Positions 45,264-54,496 of a stretch of 64,000 bases of DNA are shown here, piece by piece (the first letter of the stretch is position 1; each line of letters opens with the position of its first letter). This DNA is from Rhodocyclaceae bacterium. Its GTDB lineage: Bacteria > Pseudomonadota > Gammaproteobacteria > Burkholderiales > Usitatibacteraceae. The notes below the pieces were generated by a model. That model did not search any database and was not told the origin of the DNA. It saw only the letters and a list, made by a program, of their open reading frames with translations. The stretch lies in contig JADCJC010000003.1 of the NCBI GenBank assembly GCA_020247395.1, positions 1 to 64,000 on the forward strand, read 5' to 3'. The position numbers and the translations under genes are program-made.

Positions 45264-46097
45264 CTACTTCGTCGGCTTGACGAAACGAATCGTGAAGCGA
45301 TCCGACTCACCGATTTCCAAATACTTTGCGCGGTCTTTTTCGCCCTCAGTCAACGTCGGCGGCAACGTCCAGACGCCTTTTGGATAGTCTTTGGCGTCTT
45401 TCGCGTTATTGTTAACATCACTTTTGGCATCGAGCCTAAAGCCAGCGGCTAGCGCGCGCTTAATGGTGTATTCCTCGGTGACATAACCCGAATCGATCAT
45501 CACCTTTAGCGTTGATCCCGGCTTAGCGCGATGGTCAACCACGCCCAATACCCCTCCCGGCTTCAACATATCAAAGAAGGCGCGCATGTAGACATCCACC
45601 AGATCGGGATTGATCAGGTTGTGGATATTACGGAAGGTGAGAACGAAGTCGGCGCTGCCGGGCGCGACCCCCTCAACCGTAGGTACAAATCCAGCGTTTG
45701 GTGACGCGGTAATTTTTGCCAGCTTCGCTTTGTCATAGAGCGCCGGTTTGGCGGCCATTCGCTCTTCATGCGACTTGATGCCACGTTCGGCGGTAGTCGG
45801 CCAAAGCGCGACGTAAGTGCCGCTTTCACGAAGATAGGGGGCGAGCACCTCGGTATACCAGCCGCCACCCGGGAGGGCCTCAACTACAATGGAGTTTGGC
45901 TTGACACCAAAAAACTCCAGTGTCGCCTTCGGGTTGCGGTACTTGTCCCGCGCCTTGTTTGCCTCCGATCGATGTTCACCAGCGAGGACTTTGTCCATCT
46001 TGGCGGAATCTGCAAACGCCTGTGTTGTATAAAACGGTGCTGCCGCAACACATGCCACTGCGACAAGCGTGCGGAACGATAGAGAGGAGAAACGCAT
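45264..46097 (-). CDS. Exported methyltransferase-like protein (COG4798 type)
   Basis: 277 residues from ATG 46097. Longer frames to 46364 are not protein-like. A signal peptide is clear (FRTLVAVACVAAAPFYTTQA), so the protein is predicted periplasmic. The mature part has a class I methyltransferase fold: DKYRNPKATLEFFGVKP, VVEALPGGGWYTEVLAPYLR (SAM motif I), LTFRNIHNLINPDLVD, MLKPGGVLGVVDHRAKPGST. This set is typical of the poorly studied COG4798 group. Methyl-donor supply in the periplasm is a puzzle, so the SAM-binding role may be lost or different. Confidence 0.85.
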   Translation of the reverse strand: MRFSSLSFRTLVAVACVAAAPFYTTQAFADSAKMDKVLAGEHRSEANKARDKYRNPKATLEFFGVKPNSIVVEALPGGGWYTEVLAPYLRESGTYVALWPTTAERGIKSHEERMAAKPALYDKAKLAKITASPNAGFVPTVEGVAPGSADFVLTFRNIHNLINPDLVDVYMRAFFDMLKPGGVLGVVDHRAKPGSTLKVMIDSGYVTEEYTIKRALAAGFRLDAKSDVNNNAKDAKDYPKGVWTLPPTLTEGEKDRAKYLEIGESDRFTIRFVKPTK

Positions 46098-46293
46098 AGG
46101 GGTCTCGAACTGGTTGGTTAAACGAGCCCGTAGTTTATCGACTCTTGCTAAACCGTGCCGCGCACACCGACGTCGTGCGCTAAAACTGCCGTTGGGCGCA
46201 GCATGAAATGTGCAATCGGCGAGCTGGGCCATACTACAATGCGGGTTATTGTGTTTTGGCCGACGACTTGAATCAGTCATTGTCGGAGGAGTT

Positions 46294-46683
46294 ATGTTCA
46301 AGAAAATGCTGGCTCCCGCAGACCATTCATCCTTATCCCACCTAGTGACCGAAGAGTCGGTCACAGCCGTACTGGATGTCCGTGCCGAAACCGTCGGATT
46401 CGTCGCTACTGCCCTCTACAAAATGCGCACGATCAAAAACGTCACCTTTATCCCCCGCGCTCTTTCCAAATGTGATTTCTCCGAAGCGGTCAAACGGAGC
46501 ACCAAGAAATATCTTGACAACATGAAGGTGATGGCCGATGCGCCTGGCGCACCTTTCAACGGCGTTTCAGTCACCAGCGTTTCGCCGACGCGAACGATGG
46601 CGGATGCCACCACTCAATTCGAGTGTGATCTGACTCTTGGTCGGCCGCTGCGCAGCGCAAATTGGGCGATTCGGATTGCGTGA
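46294..46683 (+). CDS. Hypothetical protein, 129 residues
   Basis: Starts ATG 46294 after a GGAGGAG ribosome site. The protein is soluble with mixed alpha/beta character (SVTAVLDVRAETVGFVATAL, FSEAVKRSTKKYLDNMKVMA, TTQFECDLTLGRPLRSANWA). No signal peptide and no domain that I recognise. It lies 67 bp upstream of the Omp85-like gene, on the same strand, and both may be co-transcribed. The divergent methyltransferase-like gene shares the upstream region. Confidence 0.6.
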   Translation: MFKKMLAPADHSSLSHLVTEESVTAVLDVRAETVGFVATALYKMRTIKNVTFIPRALSKCDFSEAVKRSTKKYLDNMKVMADAPGAPFNGVSVTSVSPTRTMADATTQFECDLTLGRPLRSANWAIRIA

Positions 46684-46750
46684 TATTGCCACTACAAATT
46701 CCAGTAATCGGCGCATCCCAAAGGCCGCCCGCGCGGCCAGGGCGCAACAC

Positions 46751-48370
46751 TTGGTACGCGGGATTCGTCCGCTGTTTGCCATTGGCTTGCTGTTAATTGC
46801 GCAGGCGAATTGTCTTGCGGCGGTGCCGGATTTTGCCGAGCTGGAACGCGCTGGCGCGGTGATTGGCAAGATTCACATCAAGCCGCAGAATATCTTTGAT
46901 CTTACTGACGAGACCGAAAATAGGGCGTTTTTTCGCTGGGTCAACCGGCTGCATATTCCGACCCTTGCTTCGGTGATTGAACGTGTCTTGCTGTTCAAAA
47001 GCGGAGATCGCGTGTCGCGTCAAAAAATCGACGAGACCGAACGCCTGCTGCGGTCGTCAAGTACCCGCTATGATGTCAATATCAAGCCGGTGGCTTACGA
47101 TGCTGGCGTAGTTGACATTGAGGTGACTACTCGCGATACGTGGACTCTCAACGTAACGGGAAGCTTTTCGCGGTCTGGCGGCAACAACAAGACGAGCTTT
47201 GGCATTGTTGAACAAAACCTTTGGGGAACCGGCACTAGTGTCGGTTACACCCAAACTACCGACCTCGACCGGAAGGGTTCTGAATTTAGTTTGTCGAATA
47301 CACAGCTATTCGACGGCTGGACCAACCTGAACTTTCTGCGTGGACGCTTCGACGACGGGAAGCGTACGTCAGTCGCAATCGATCGGCCGTTTTATTCACT
47401 CGACACCCGTTGGGCGGCGCGTGCTGAGTGGCACCAAACCGATCGGATTGACGCGATTTACAACGCTGGCAATATCGCCAGCGAGTATCGTCACCAAATA
47501 CATTCCGCAGAATTGAGTGGCGGCTGGTCGCCGGGGCTGGTCAACGGTTGGACGCAACGATATTCAGCTGGTACGCTTGTTAATGACAACAGTTATCGCG
47601 CGGCGGCCGGGCGGGCAGCACCGCTACCGTTACCGGCGGACCATAAACTACGGGCGGTGTTTTTGCGGATGAACCTAATTGAAGATGCGTTTATCAAGGT
47701 GAAAAACTACAGTCGCATCGAACGCGCCGAGTACCTTGACCTCGGCTTCAACGCGCAACTACAAATCACCCTGCCGACATTGGCCATGGGGGCCACCCGT
47801 TCGGATGCTCTGTTTTCGGTGACGGCCAACAACGGCTATCGATTTGACGCCAACCGTGTGTTGCTCGCGGGCGCGGTCGTGGAGCGTCGAATCGCCACTA
47901 CCGGCAGGCCGATGACGCAGACAGGTTTTTCGTTGAAGTACTACGCACCGCACGCTGCGCGGTCACTCTTTTATGCGTCGGTTGCAGCTGATCGGATCAC
48001 GGGCGGCGGCATTGCAGATCAACTCATGATCGGCGGCCAGCTTGGCTTGCGCGGTTATCCGACGCGTTACCAGGCTGGCGAGCAGCGTGTGCTGATGTCA
48101 ATTGAACAGCGAGCGTTCACCGATTGGTACCCATTCCGCTTGTTGCGGGTTGGCGGCGCGGTGTTTTTTGACAGCGGGCGCGCGTGGGGGGGGCCGAACC
48201 AGAACAAGCTTAATGGTGGCTTGCTCTCCGATGTGGGTATCGGCCTGCGGGTCGCGCTGGACCGCACGGCATTTGCCAATATGTTGCACGTCGACCTCGC
48301 CGCTGCGTTGAACCGTGCGCCGGGCATCAAACCGCTACAGCTGTTGGTGAAAAGTGAGTTTTCATTTTGA
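46751..48370 (+). CDS. Omp85/BamA-family outer-membrane barrel protein
   Basis: 539 residues from TTG 46751; an ATG at 46637 gives 577 but puts 38 odd residues before the signal peptide. The signal peptide is RPLFAIGLLLIAQANCLAAV. An N-terminal POTRA-like domain follows (IGKIHIKPQNIFDLTDETEN, KIDETERLLRSSSTRYDVNI; DAGVVDIEVTTRDTWTL), then a ~16-strand barrel of Tyr/Trp-rich strands. QLGLRGYPTRYQAGEQRVLM is the conserved L6-type motif with RGY. Only one POTRA-like domain is seen, which fits a TamA/two-partner or surface-antigen type rather than BamA (five). It probably inserts or secretes a partner not in this window. Confidence 0.82.
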   Translation: MVRGIRPLFAIGLLLIAQANCLAAVPDFAELERAGAVIGKIHIKPQNIFDLTDETENRAFFRWVNRLHIPTLASVIERVLLFKSGDRVSRQKIDETERLLRSSSTRYDVNIKPVAYDAGVVDIEVTTRDTWTLNVTGSFSRSGGNNKTSFGIVEQNLWGTGTSVGYTQTTDLDRKGSEFSLSNTQLFDGWTNLNFLRGRFDDGKRTSVAIDRPFYSLDTRWAARAEWHQTDRIDAIYNAGNIASEYRHQIHSAELSGGWSPGLVNGWTQRYSAGTLVNDNSYRAAAGRAAPLPLPADHKLRAVFLRMNLIEDAFIKVKNYSRIERAEYLDLGFNAQLQITLPTLAMGATRSDALFSVTANNGYRFDANRVLLAGAVVERRIATTGRPMTQTGFSLKYYAPHAARSLFYASVAADRITGGGIADQLMIGGQLGLRGYPTRYQAGEQRVLMSIEQRAFTDWYPFRLLRVGGAVFFDSGRAWGGPNQNKLNGGLLSDVGIGLRVALDRTAFANMLHVDLAAALNRAPGIKPLQLLVKSEFSF

Positions 48371-48443
48371 AGCGACTGCCGATTAATGCAATCTCGTGAC
48401 GCGTTTTCGAAAAGTCGCGACCAATATCTGATCCTATTTTTAG

Positions 48444-48540
48444 CGCAAAACTCGCCATTCCACGGGCATTTTCGCGCTTTTTTGCTTGAAGGTGCCCGTC
48501 TATCGGCGAGTTTTCGTTTTCTTCTTTGATCGCTTCGCCA
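48444..48540 (+). repeat. Nested inverted repeat between two convergent genes
   Basis: Outer arms AAAACTCGCC (48447-48456) and GGCGAGTTTT (48505-48514) enclose inner arms ACGGGCATTTTC (48462-48473) and GAAGGTGCCCGT (48488-48499). The inner arms share CCACGGGCATTTTCG with the repeat at 38703-38761, and GCTAGTGTT occurs ~25 bp later. The rest of the 266-bp gap (48371-48636) holds nothing else. Confidence 0.6.
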
Positions 48541-48636
48541 GCTAGTGTTCTTGCAACCAAGCAAATACTCCCAGCCTTCAATTGCACACAAAATCAGTCC
48601 GGATACCCAACAACTTAGCAGCGAGAACATAAGAGG

Positions 48637-49224
48637 CTACACCGTCATACTTCCGTACCAGCCTCGTTGCTGAGCTTCGTTTAGCTGAGCCTCCAAGTAA
48701 GACCATAAAGCAGGGCAGCCTTCCTGAATAGGCGGACCGATTCGGGCAACCACTCTCGCGTGTGTGATACCGTTTTCACGCCAGCTCTGACCCTCGTTGG
48801 CCAAATTCAGCAGTACCGGCATCGCACGGTCGGCAGCGTGTGCAAAACGCGCCTCGGGGGTTTCAGCATCCTCGAACTCCTGCCAGAGCGACATAAACTT
48901 ATCGCGATGGTCATCGGGCAATAGGCCAAAGATGCGTTCGACCGCAGCCCGCTCGGCTATCTTTCGCTCGGCCTGCCCCTCGGTCACATAGACAATCGTG
49001 TCACCAGTATCAATCTCGCCAATGTCGTGCACCAGCAGCATGGCAATCACACGATCAATGTTTACTGGCGTCTCGGCATGATGCGCAAGGGAAGCGGCAA
49101 ACATGGCGATGTGCCAGCTGTGTTCCGCGGAGTTTTCATAACGGTCTTGGCCGAGCGGTCTCGTCTTGCGCGTGACCGCCTTCAACTTATCGAGCTCCAA
49201 TACAAACTCTACAATCTGCTGCAT
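48637..49224 (-). CDS. HD-domain hydrolase (HDDC2/YfbR-type)
   Basis: 195 residues from ATG 49224; a longer form starts at 49254. The metal-binding HD superfamily set is present: His in NSAEHSWHIAMFAASLA, His-Asp in LLVHDIGEIDTGD, and Asp in AHAADRAMPVLLNL. The start MQQIVEFVLELDKLKAVTRK is typical of a 5'-deoxynucleotidase-like group related to HDDC2 and YfbR. It likely hydrolyses dNMPs. No operon partner. Confidence 0.88.
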   Translation of the reverse strand: MQQIVEFVLELDKLKAVTRKTRPLGQDRYENSAEHSWHIAMFAASLAHHAETPVNIDRVIAMLLVHDIGEIDTGDTIVYVTEGQAERKIAERAAVERIFGLLPDDHRDKFMSLWQEFEDAETPEARFAHAADRAMPVLLNLANEGQSWRENGITHARVVARIGPPIQEGCPALWSYLEAQLNEAQQRGWYGSMTV

Positions 49225-49296
49225 GACAAAACCTTTCACAATCCGGCTCAGCACCCGCTTGAGAGAAACATTCTAGTCGGATGGCAGCCACGCGCT

Positions 49297-49340
49297 AGCC
49301 CGAATATTTCATGGGGCGTGGCCGATGAAATATTCAGGCT
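49297..49340. repeat. Strong hairpin upstream of the glycosyltransferase gene
   Basis: AGCC-C-GAATATTTCAT, 12-nt loop, ATGAAATATTC-A-GGCT gives a 15-bp stem with one internal mismatch. AT-rich in a GC-rich setting. It lies in the divergent gap 49225-49461, so it may be a dispersed repeat or a transcriptional element. Confidence 0.6.
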
Positions 49341-49461
49341 TGGGGTACAGCGTTCTTGTCGGCTAACCGCAAGAAAAGAGCCGGTTTTCTGCACCAATTC
49401 AACTCTTGTAAAACACCGCCTCTGCCGATAATCAGAGTTACCATCTTGGCTGGGGCCTCCC

Positions 49462-51648
49462 TTGAATCTACGAACGCATCATCGCCACAAACAGCGGCGC
49501 ACTTCCGTCGCGTTGCTCGAACAAGCCCAGCGCTATGCCGCGGCCGGGAAACTTCTCGAGGCCGAACAACACTTCGCGCGTGCCGTTGAGGCCGACCAAC
49601 AATCCTCGCTAGCCCTGACTGAGGCGGGTAACTTTCATTTCAAACAGCGGCAGCCTGAGCAGGCAATTAAGTATCTTTCCCGGATTACCCTCATCGACCC
49701 TGCCAATGCCGTGGCGTGGCGCAACCTCGGTGTGGGTTATTCGTCAGCCGGTGACCACGAGCGGGCGGCTTCTGCATTCCAACACGCAACGCGTCTCAAG
49801 GCAGACTACGCCGTTGCCCACCACGCGCTCGCACTGTCATTGGTCGCACTGGGTCGGGTCTTGGAGGCGATCCCATCATTTCAAAAGACGATTAGCCTGA
49901 ACCCCAAAGATCACGACGCTTTTTACAACTTCGCCAACGCGCTGGTCTCAATTGGCGAGCTGCAAGCGGCTGAGTCCGCCTTCCACGTCGCACTTTCGTT
50001 GAGCCCCGGATTCACCAACGCGCACTGCAACCTTGGCAAGTTGTACTACACCATTACTGAATGTGAGATGGCAGTGCGTCATCTCTCGCAGGCGGTCGCG
50101 CTTTCGCCGGGGTCTGCGGTCGCCCACAAAAACCTAGGCGCGGCGCTACAGCAGCAGGGCCGTTTAAGCGAGGCGCTGGCGTGTTATCAAACCGCCTGCC
50201 GAATCCAGCCCGGATTTGTCGAAGCGCTCGGCAACATCGGTTCGGTTCAACTGGCAATGGGTGATGTGGCTGCAGCCACGGCAAATTATCGGGAAGCGCT
50301 GCGGCTCCAGCCCGGTCACGCCACAGTGTGGAGCGACTATCTGTTTTGTCTGCAAAACGATCACAATATTTCAAATGATGCGTTGTTTGCCGAACACCGC
50401 AAGTTTGCAGCCGCCATTGAGGCACCGTTGCGCGCCCGCTGGCTGCAGCACGGCAATCGCGCGGATCCCGCGCGCCGCTTGAAGATCGGTTATGTTTCGG
50501 GGGATTTGCGCCATCATGCGGTGGCCTTTTTCCTTGAGCCCATTCTTGAATTTCACAGCCGCGAGGCATTCCAGCTGCACGTGTACAGCAACCACGGACA
50601 GGTCGACGAGGTGACCAAGCGTTTGGCAGGCTATGTTGACGCCTGGACACCATGTCTTCACTTAAGCGACGAGCAGTTGGCGAGGCAGATTGCCGCCGAT
50701 GGCATCGACATATTGGTTGACCTCTCCGGGCACACGGCCTATAACCGCCTGCCGGTGTTCGCGCGCAAACCCGCCCCCATCCAAGTGACCTACATTGGTT
50801 ATGCTGGGACAACAGGGCTGGATGCGATGGACTATCGCATCACCGATCAGTGGCTGGATCCCGTCGGCATGACCGATCAGTGGCACTCGGAAACATTGGT
50901 GCGAATACCGCAAGGCAATGCCGCATTTCGAGTCGCTGCATGTGCGCCAAAGGTTAGCCAACTACCCGCGCTGAACGGAAATGGAATAACACTCGCGTGT
51001 TTAAACAATCCACGAAAGATTCGCCAGCCAGTCGTAGCGCTATGGTCGCAAATACTCGCCAGACGCCCAGATGCAAGATTGCTGTTGGGCAGCGTTTCGG
51101 ACGATGCCGTTAAGACGAGCTTGTTAGCCTGGTTTGCCGAAGGCGGTATTGACGCGGGATGCATTTCATTTCAGCCGTGGATGCCACTCAACGACTATCT
51201 CGCGCTTCATCAGCAAATTGATTTGGCGCTTGATCCATTTCCCTACAACGGTGGAACGACTAGTCTTCACTCGCTTTCGATGGGCGTCCCCTTCGTCACA
51301 CTTGCCGGGAACCGCACAGTATCTCGTTGTGGTGCAACGATTCTCGCAACCGTCGGGCTCGATGATTGGATTGCAGACAATGAAGAGGCCTATGTGCAGA
51401 AGGCATTGAGGGCAATGGAAGATCTTCCCGCACTCAATGCGCTGCGCCAGAGCCTTCGCTTGCGCTTGCGCCCTGCTGATGACGGTCGATCCAAAATTGT
51501 TGCGGCCGAACTTGAAGACGCATATCGAGCCATGTGGCAACGCTGGTGTGAATCGCAGGCGGCGCAGCAAGTCGCACGACGCGTCGAAGCGAGCACCGAC
51601 CGACCGCCGCCCCTACGGCCCGACAGCGCACAAACTGAACATCCGTAA
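49462..51648 (+). CDS. TPR-containing O-GlcNAc-transferase-like glycosyltransferase (GT41)
   Basis: 728 residues from TTG 49462. Residues ~15-290 are about eight TPR units (VAWRNLGVGYSSAGDHERAA, TNAHCNLGKLYYTITECEMA, AVAHKNLGAALQQQGRLSEA). Residues ~340-705 form a GT41 (SPINDLY/OGT) catalytic region: RLKIGYVSGDLRHHAVAFFL with the catalytic-region HH, then DGIDILVDLSGHTAYNRLPV, VTYIGYAGTTGLDAMDYRIT, and LALDPFPYNGGTTSLHSLSM, the UDP-sugar-binding hallmark. Bacterial GT41 enzymes may glycosylate Ser/Thr of flagellin or other proteins. No flagellar or glycan operon is next to it, so the target is unknown. Confidence 0.92.
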   Translation: MNLRTHHRHKQRRTSVALLEQAQRYAAAGKLLEAEQHFARAVEADQQSSLALTEAGNFHFKQRQPEQAIKYLSRITLIDPANAVAWRNLGVGYSSAGDHERAASAFQHATRLKADYAVAHHALALSLVALGRVLEAIPSFQKTISLNPKDHDAFYNFANALVSIGELQAAESAFHVALSLSPGFTNAHCNLGKLYYTITECEMAVRHLSQAVALSPGSAVAHKNLGAALQQQGRLSEALACYQTACRIQPGFVEALGNIGSVQLAMGDVAAATANYREALRLQPGHATVWSDYLFCLQNDHNISNDALFAEHRKFAAAIEAPLRARWLQHGNRADPARRLKIGYVSGDLRHHAVAFFLEPILEFHSREAFQLHVYSNHGQVDEVTKRLAGYVDAWTPCLHLSDEQLARQIAADGIDILVDLSGHTAYNRLPVFARKPAPIQVTYIGYAGTTGLDAMDYRITDQWLDPVGMTDQWHSETLVRIPQGNAAFRVAACAPKVSQLPALNGNGITLACLNNPRKIRQPVVALWSQILARRPDARLLLGSVSDDAVKTSLLAWFAEGGIDAGCISFQPWMPLNDYLALHQQIDLALDPFPYNGGTTSLHSLSMGVPFVTLAGNRTVSRCGATILATVGLDDWIADNEEAYVQKALRAMEDLPALNALRQSLRLRLRPADDGRSKIVAAELEDAYRAMWQRWCESQAAQQVARRVEASTDRPPPLRPDSAQTEHP

Positions 51649-51688
51649 ACATCTCGCTGAGCGCTGAGTTCAGAAACTACCGGGCCCG

Positions 51689-52444
51689 CTAAATCGAACG
51701 GTCTGCCTTGATAGAGGCCGCCTGTTCGAGCCGCGTGATAGAGGCACCCCAACGAATGCCGGTCTCGCGCGCAAGCCGCTCACATTCCGCACGCAATCCG
51801 TCGATATCCAACCTAACGGGCTCGCCGGTCGCAGCGAACGCAATCGCGTTTCCCTCGTCGTTGGCAGGCAACGGCAACACCCGCCCGGAAAACGCTTGTG
51901 AGAGGTTCTCTGTTTGTTTGGCGTAGCCTCGCGAGCGACCGAACAGATTGAGCGCGAGCAGGCCTTGTTTGGATAACCGCGCACGACAATCGCGATAAAA
52001 GGCGTCGCTACCGAGCCCGCCAAATCGCGCATTGTGGTCGTAACCATCCACCACAATCAAATCAAAGCGTTTGCGCGAATCCGCCATCCACTCAATGCCG
52101 TCAGAAATTTCGATCCGGATACGGCTTTCATCTTGCGGCAGCTTGAACATTTGTGTGGCTACCATCGGCACTGCGCGATTAATTTCCACAATCGTCTGGT
52201 GACAATTGGGGCGATGGCGGTACAGAAACTTGGTCACAGATGCGGCACCCAGTCCAATTTGCAGCACCGTCCTCGGCCAATTGTTATCAGGCCTCAGTGC
52301 CAATGCCAACATCAACTCACGGGTGTACTCGAGCTCGAGCGACCACGGCCGCGCAATGCGCATCGCACCCTGCACCCATTCCGAGCCGAAATGGAGAAAG
52401 CGGACGCCGGCTTCGTCGGAGGTCTCAATACTATGTGAAGGCAT
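51689..52444 (-). CDS. Spermidine-synthase-like methyltransferase-fold protein
   Basis: 251 residues from ATG 52444 (52477 is another option); longer starts extend into non-coding-like sequence. The SpeE-type Rossmann core is visible: WPRTVLQIGLGAASVTKFLY (nucleotide loop), QTIVEINRAVPMVATQMFKL, IRIEISDGIEWMADSRKRFD and FDLIVVDGYDHN with the Asp pair. The N-terminal strand domain is shortened. It may be an aminopropyltransferase or a related enzyme of the fold; gene context gives no polyamine pathway. Confidence 0.8.
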   Translation of the reverse strand: MPSHSIETSDEAGVRFLHFGSEWVQGAMRIARPWSLELEYTRELMLALALRPDNNWPRTVLQIGLGAASVTKFLYRHRPNCHQTIVEINRAVPMVATQMFKLPQDESRIRIEISDGIEWMADSRKRFDLIVVDGYDHNARFGGLGSDAFYRDCRARLSKQGLLALNLFGRSRGYAKQTENLSQAFSGRVLPLPANDEGNAIAFAATGEPVRLDIDGLRAECERLARETGIRWGASITRLEQAASIKADRSI

Positions 52445-52630
52445 TTTGGACACCCGCTGATTCTCCCACGCGCGCATGACCGTTGCTTTGCAAAATGCCG
52501 GTCTCGGTGGAAACAGTTCACAACAACAATTGACGGATGCGCGTCTGCGGCGTACCATTTCTCCTGCGCCGATTTGACGATCAGCTTGCGGGCGCGGTTC
52601 TAAGGACTTCGCGACGAGAACCAATAAATA

Positions 52631-52681
52631 CGGCTAAAGCGGCTATTTCGAATAGCGCCAGTACTCGAAAGCCCGATAGCC
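52631..52681. repeat. Hairpin-forming sequence upstream of metX
   Basis: GGCTATTTCGA (52641-52651) pairs with TCGAAAGCC (52665-52673). The left arm CGGCTATTTC matches the reverse complement of the 13010-13060 repeat. It could affect metX transcription. No SAM-riboswitch core was recognised in the 52625-52724 leader. Confidence 0.4.
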
Positions 52682-52724
52682 AAAGTTGCCAGACTTTTTG
52701 TCTTTAAATCGGGGTTGTTTGGAC

Positions 52725-53837
52725 ATGTTCGCTACACAGCAGTTTGCACATTTCGATACCCCGCTGGCCCTGGCGAGCGGTGCGGTGCTGCCCGCATATG
52801 ACCTAGCCTTCGAGACTTACGGTCGTTTGAACGAAACACGTAGCAACGCCATTCTCATATGCCATGCGCTTAACGCCTCGCACCATGTCGCCGGTACTTA
52901 CGAGCATGAGCCGGATAACGTCGGTTGGTGGGACAACATGGTCGGGCCGGGCAAACCGGTTGATACGGATCGCTTTTTTGTCATCGGCGTGAATAACCTT
53001 GGGTCCTGTTTTGGCTCCAGCGGCCCGACAACAATTAATCCCGCGAACGGGAAAAGATGGGGTGCTGATTTTCCACTGGTCACCGTAGAAGATTGGGTGG
53101 ATTCCCACGCTAGGCTGCTCGACCACCTTGGCATCTCCACGCTCGCCGCGGTGATGGGCGGCTCATTGGGCGGCATGCAAGCACTTGCATGGGCGAGTCG
53201 TTATCCGGATCGAGTGAAAAACGCGCTGGTCATCGCCGCGGCCCCAAACCTGTCTGCACAAAACATTGCGTTTAACGAAGTCGCACGGCAAGCCATCATG
53301 AGCGATCCCGCCTTTCATGCGGGCGCATTTGCCGAGCACGACACGGTGCCGAGGGACGGTTTGACGGTCGCGCGGATGATCGGCCACATCACTTACATCT
53401 CTGATGACCAAATGGAAGCCAAGTTTGGCCGCGGACTGCGTGAGGGGCTGAAGTTCTCATTTGCGCCAGAGTTTCAGATCGAGTCTTACTTGCGCTATCA
53501 AGGAGAAAAATTCTCCGGCTACTACGACGCCAACACTTATTTACGCGTTACCAAAGCGCTTGATTACTTCGACCCTGCCCGAAACTTTGGTGGCGACCTT
53601 GCGCGAGCACTTGCGGGCGTCACCGCCCGTATGTTGGTGATTTCGTTCACCACAGACTGGCGTTTTTCGCCCGCCCGTTCACGCGAGATCGTCAAAGCAC
53701 TTTTGGATGCCGACAAGGACGTGACTTACGCCGAAATCGAAGCGCCGCATGGCCACGATGCCTTCTTGCTCGAGAACCCGCAGTATTTGGCTGTTGTCCG
53801 CCACTACCTCAACCAGATTGAGGGGGTGGAAGCATGA
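52725..53837 (+). CDS. metX: Homoserine O-acyltransferase MetX
   Basis: Transfers an acetyl or succinyl group to homoserine at the start of methionine synthesis. 370 residues from ATG 52725; an upstream ATG at 52686 is not family-like. An alpha/beta-hydrolase fold with the nucleophile Ser in [20 protein letters not shown] (about residue 148), [32 protein letters not shown], and late Asp and His in [14 protein letters not shown] and [14 protein letters not shown]. It overlaps metW by 4 bp; the metX-metW pair is standard in beta- and gammaproteobacteria. Acetyl or succinyl preference is not read reliably from sequence. Confidence 0.95.
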   Translation: MFATQQFAHFDTPLALASGAVLPAYDLAFETYGRLNETRSNAILICHALNASHHVAGTYEHEPDNVGWWDNMVGPGKPVDTDRFFVIGVNNLGSCFGSSGPTTINPANGKRWGADFPLVTVEDWVDSHARLLDHLGISTLAAVMGGSLGGMQALAWASRYPDRVKNALVIAAAPNLSAQNIAFNEVARQAIMSDPAFHAGAFAEHDTVPRDGLTVARMIGHITYISDDQMEAKFGRGLREGLKFSFAPEFQIESYLRYQGEKFSGYYDANTYLRVTKALDYFDPARNFGGDLARALAGVTARMLVISFTTDWRFSPARSREIVKALLDADKDVTYAEIEAPHGHDAFLLENPQYLAVVRHYLNQIEGVEA

Positions 53838-54421
53838 TTACTCGCGCCGACTTTGACATCATCGCCTCGTGGGTCTCGCCCAAGTCGCGCGTTCTCGATC
53901 TGGGCTGCGGAGATGGATCACTGTTACGTCATCTGGCGGACAGTAAACAAGTGCGCGGCTACGGCATCGAAAACGATGAGCCTTCACTGATTAAATGCAT
54001 CGACAACCGCGTCAACGTCATCCAGACCAATCTGGAGTCCGGCATGAAAGAGATGGCCGACCACTCGTTTGATGTCGTCATCCTCTCACAGACGCTGCAA
54101 GCCATCAAACATACCGAGGCCGTTGTGTCGGAAATGCTGCGCGTCGGACGCGAGGCGATTGTGACGTTTCCGAATTTCGGCTACTGGAAGCACCGCCTGC
54201 AGATTGGTTTGGCGGGCAAGATGCCCGTGTCTGACGACTTGCCGTATCAGTGGTATGACACCCCCAATGTCCACCTCTTCACCATCCACGACTTTGAAGA
54301 GTTCTGCCGTCATCGCGGTTACCGTATCAATAATCGACGCGTGCTATCCGGGGATAACGAGACGACCTTCTTGCCGAACCTTACCGGCACCTTGGCGCTT
54401 TATAAAATTTCAGTGGGATAG
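53834..54421 (+). CDS. metW: Methionine biosynthesis protein MetW
   Basis: 195-residue methyltransferase-fold protein that works with MetX in homoserine acylation. The motif [20 protein letters not shown] is the nucleotide loop near residue 20, followed by [20 protein letters not shown] and [20 protein letters not shown]. The C-terminal [20 protein letters not shown] and [20 protein letters not shown] are MetW signatures. Its start ATG overlaps the metX stop (ATGA). Confidence 0.96.
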   Translation: MITRADFDIIASWVSPKSRVLDLGCGDGSLLRHLADSKQVRGYGIENDEPSLIKCIDNRVNVIQTNLESGMKEMADHSFDVVILSQTLQAIKHTEAVVSEMLRVGREAIVTFPNFGYWKHRLQIGLAGKMPVSDDLPYQWYDTPNVHLFTIHDFEEFCRHRGYRINNRRVLSGDNETTFLPNLTGTLALYKISVG

Positions 54422-54496
54422 GTAATAGGCGGTTTCTTTGCTTCCAGCAGCCAGCAAGTCGCCCAAAAACGTGCCACCGTACGTCAATCGAAGGCT

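Noticed and set aside
52625-52724. SAM riboswitch upstream of metX
   Set aside because: No SAM-I, SAM-II or SAM/SAH core was recognisable; only a simple hairpin is present.
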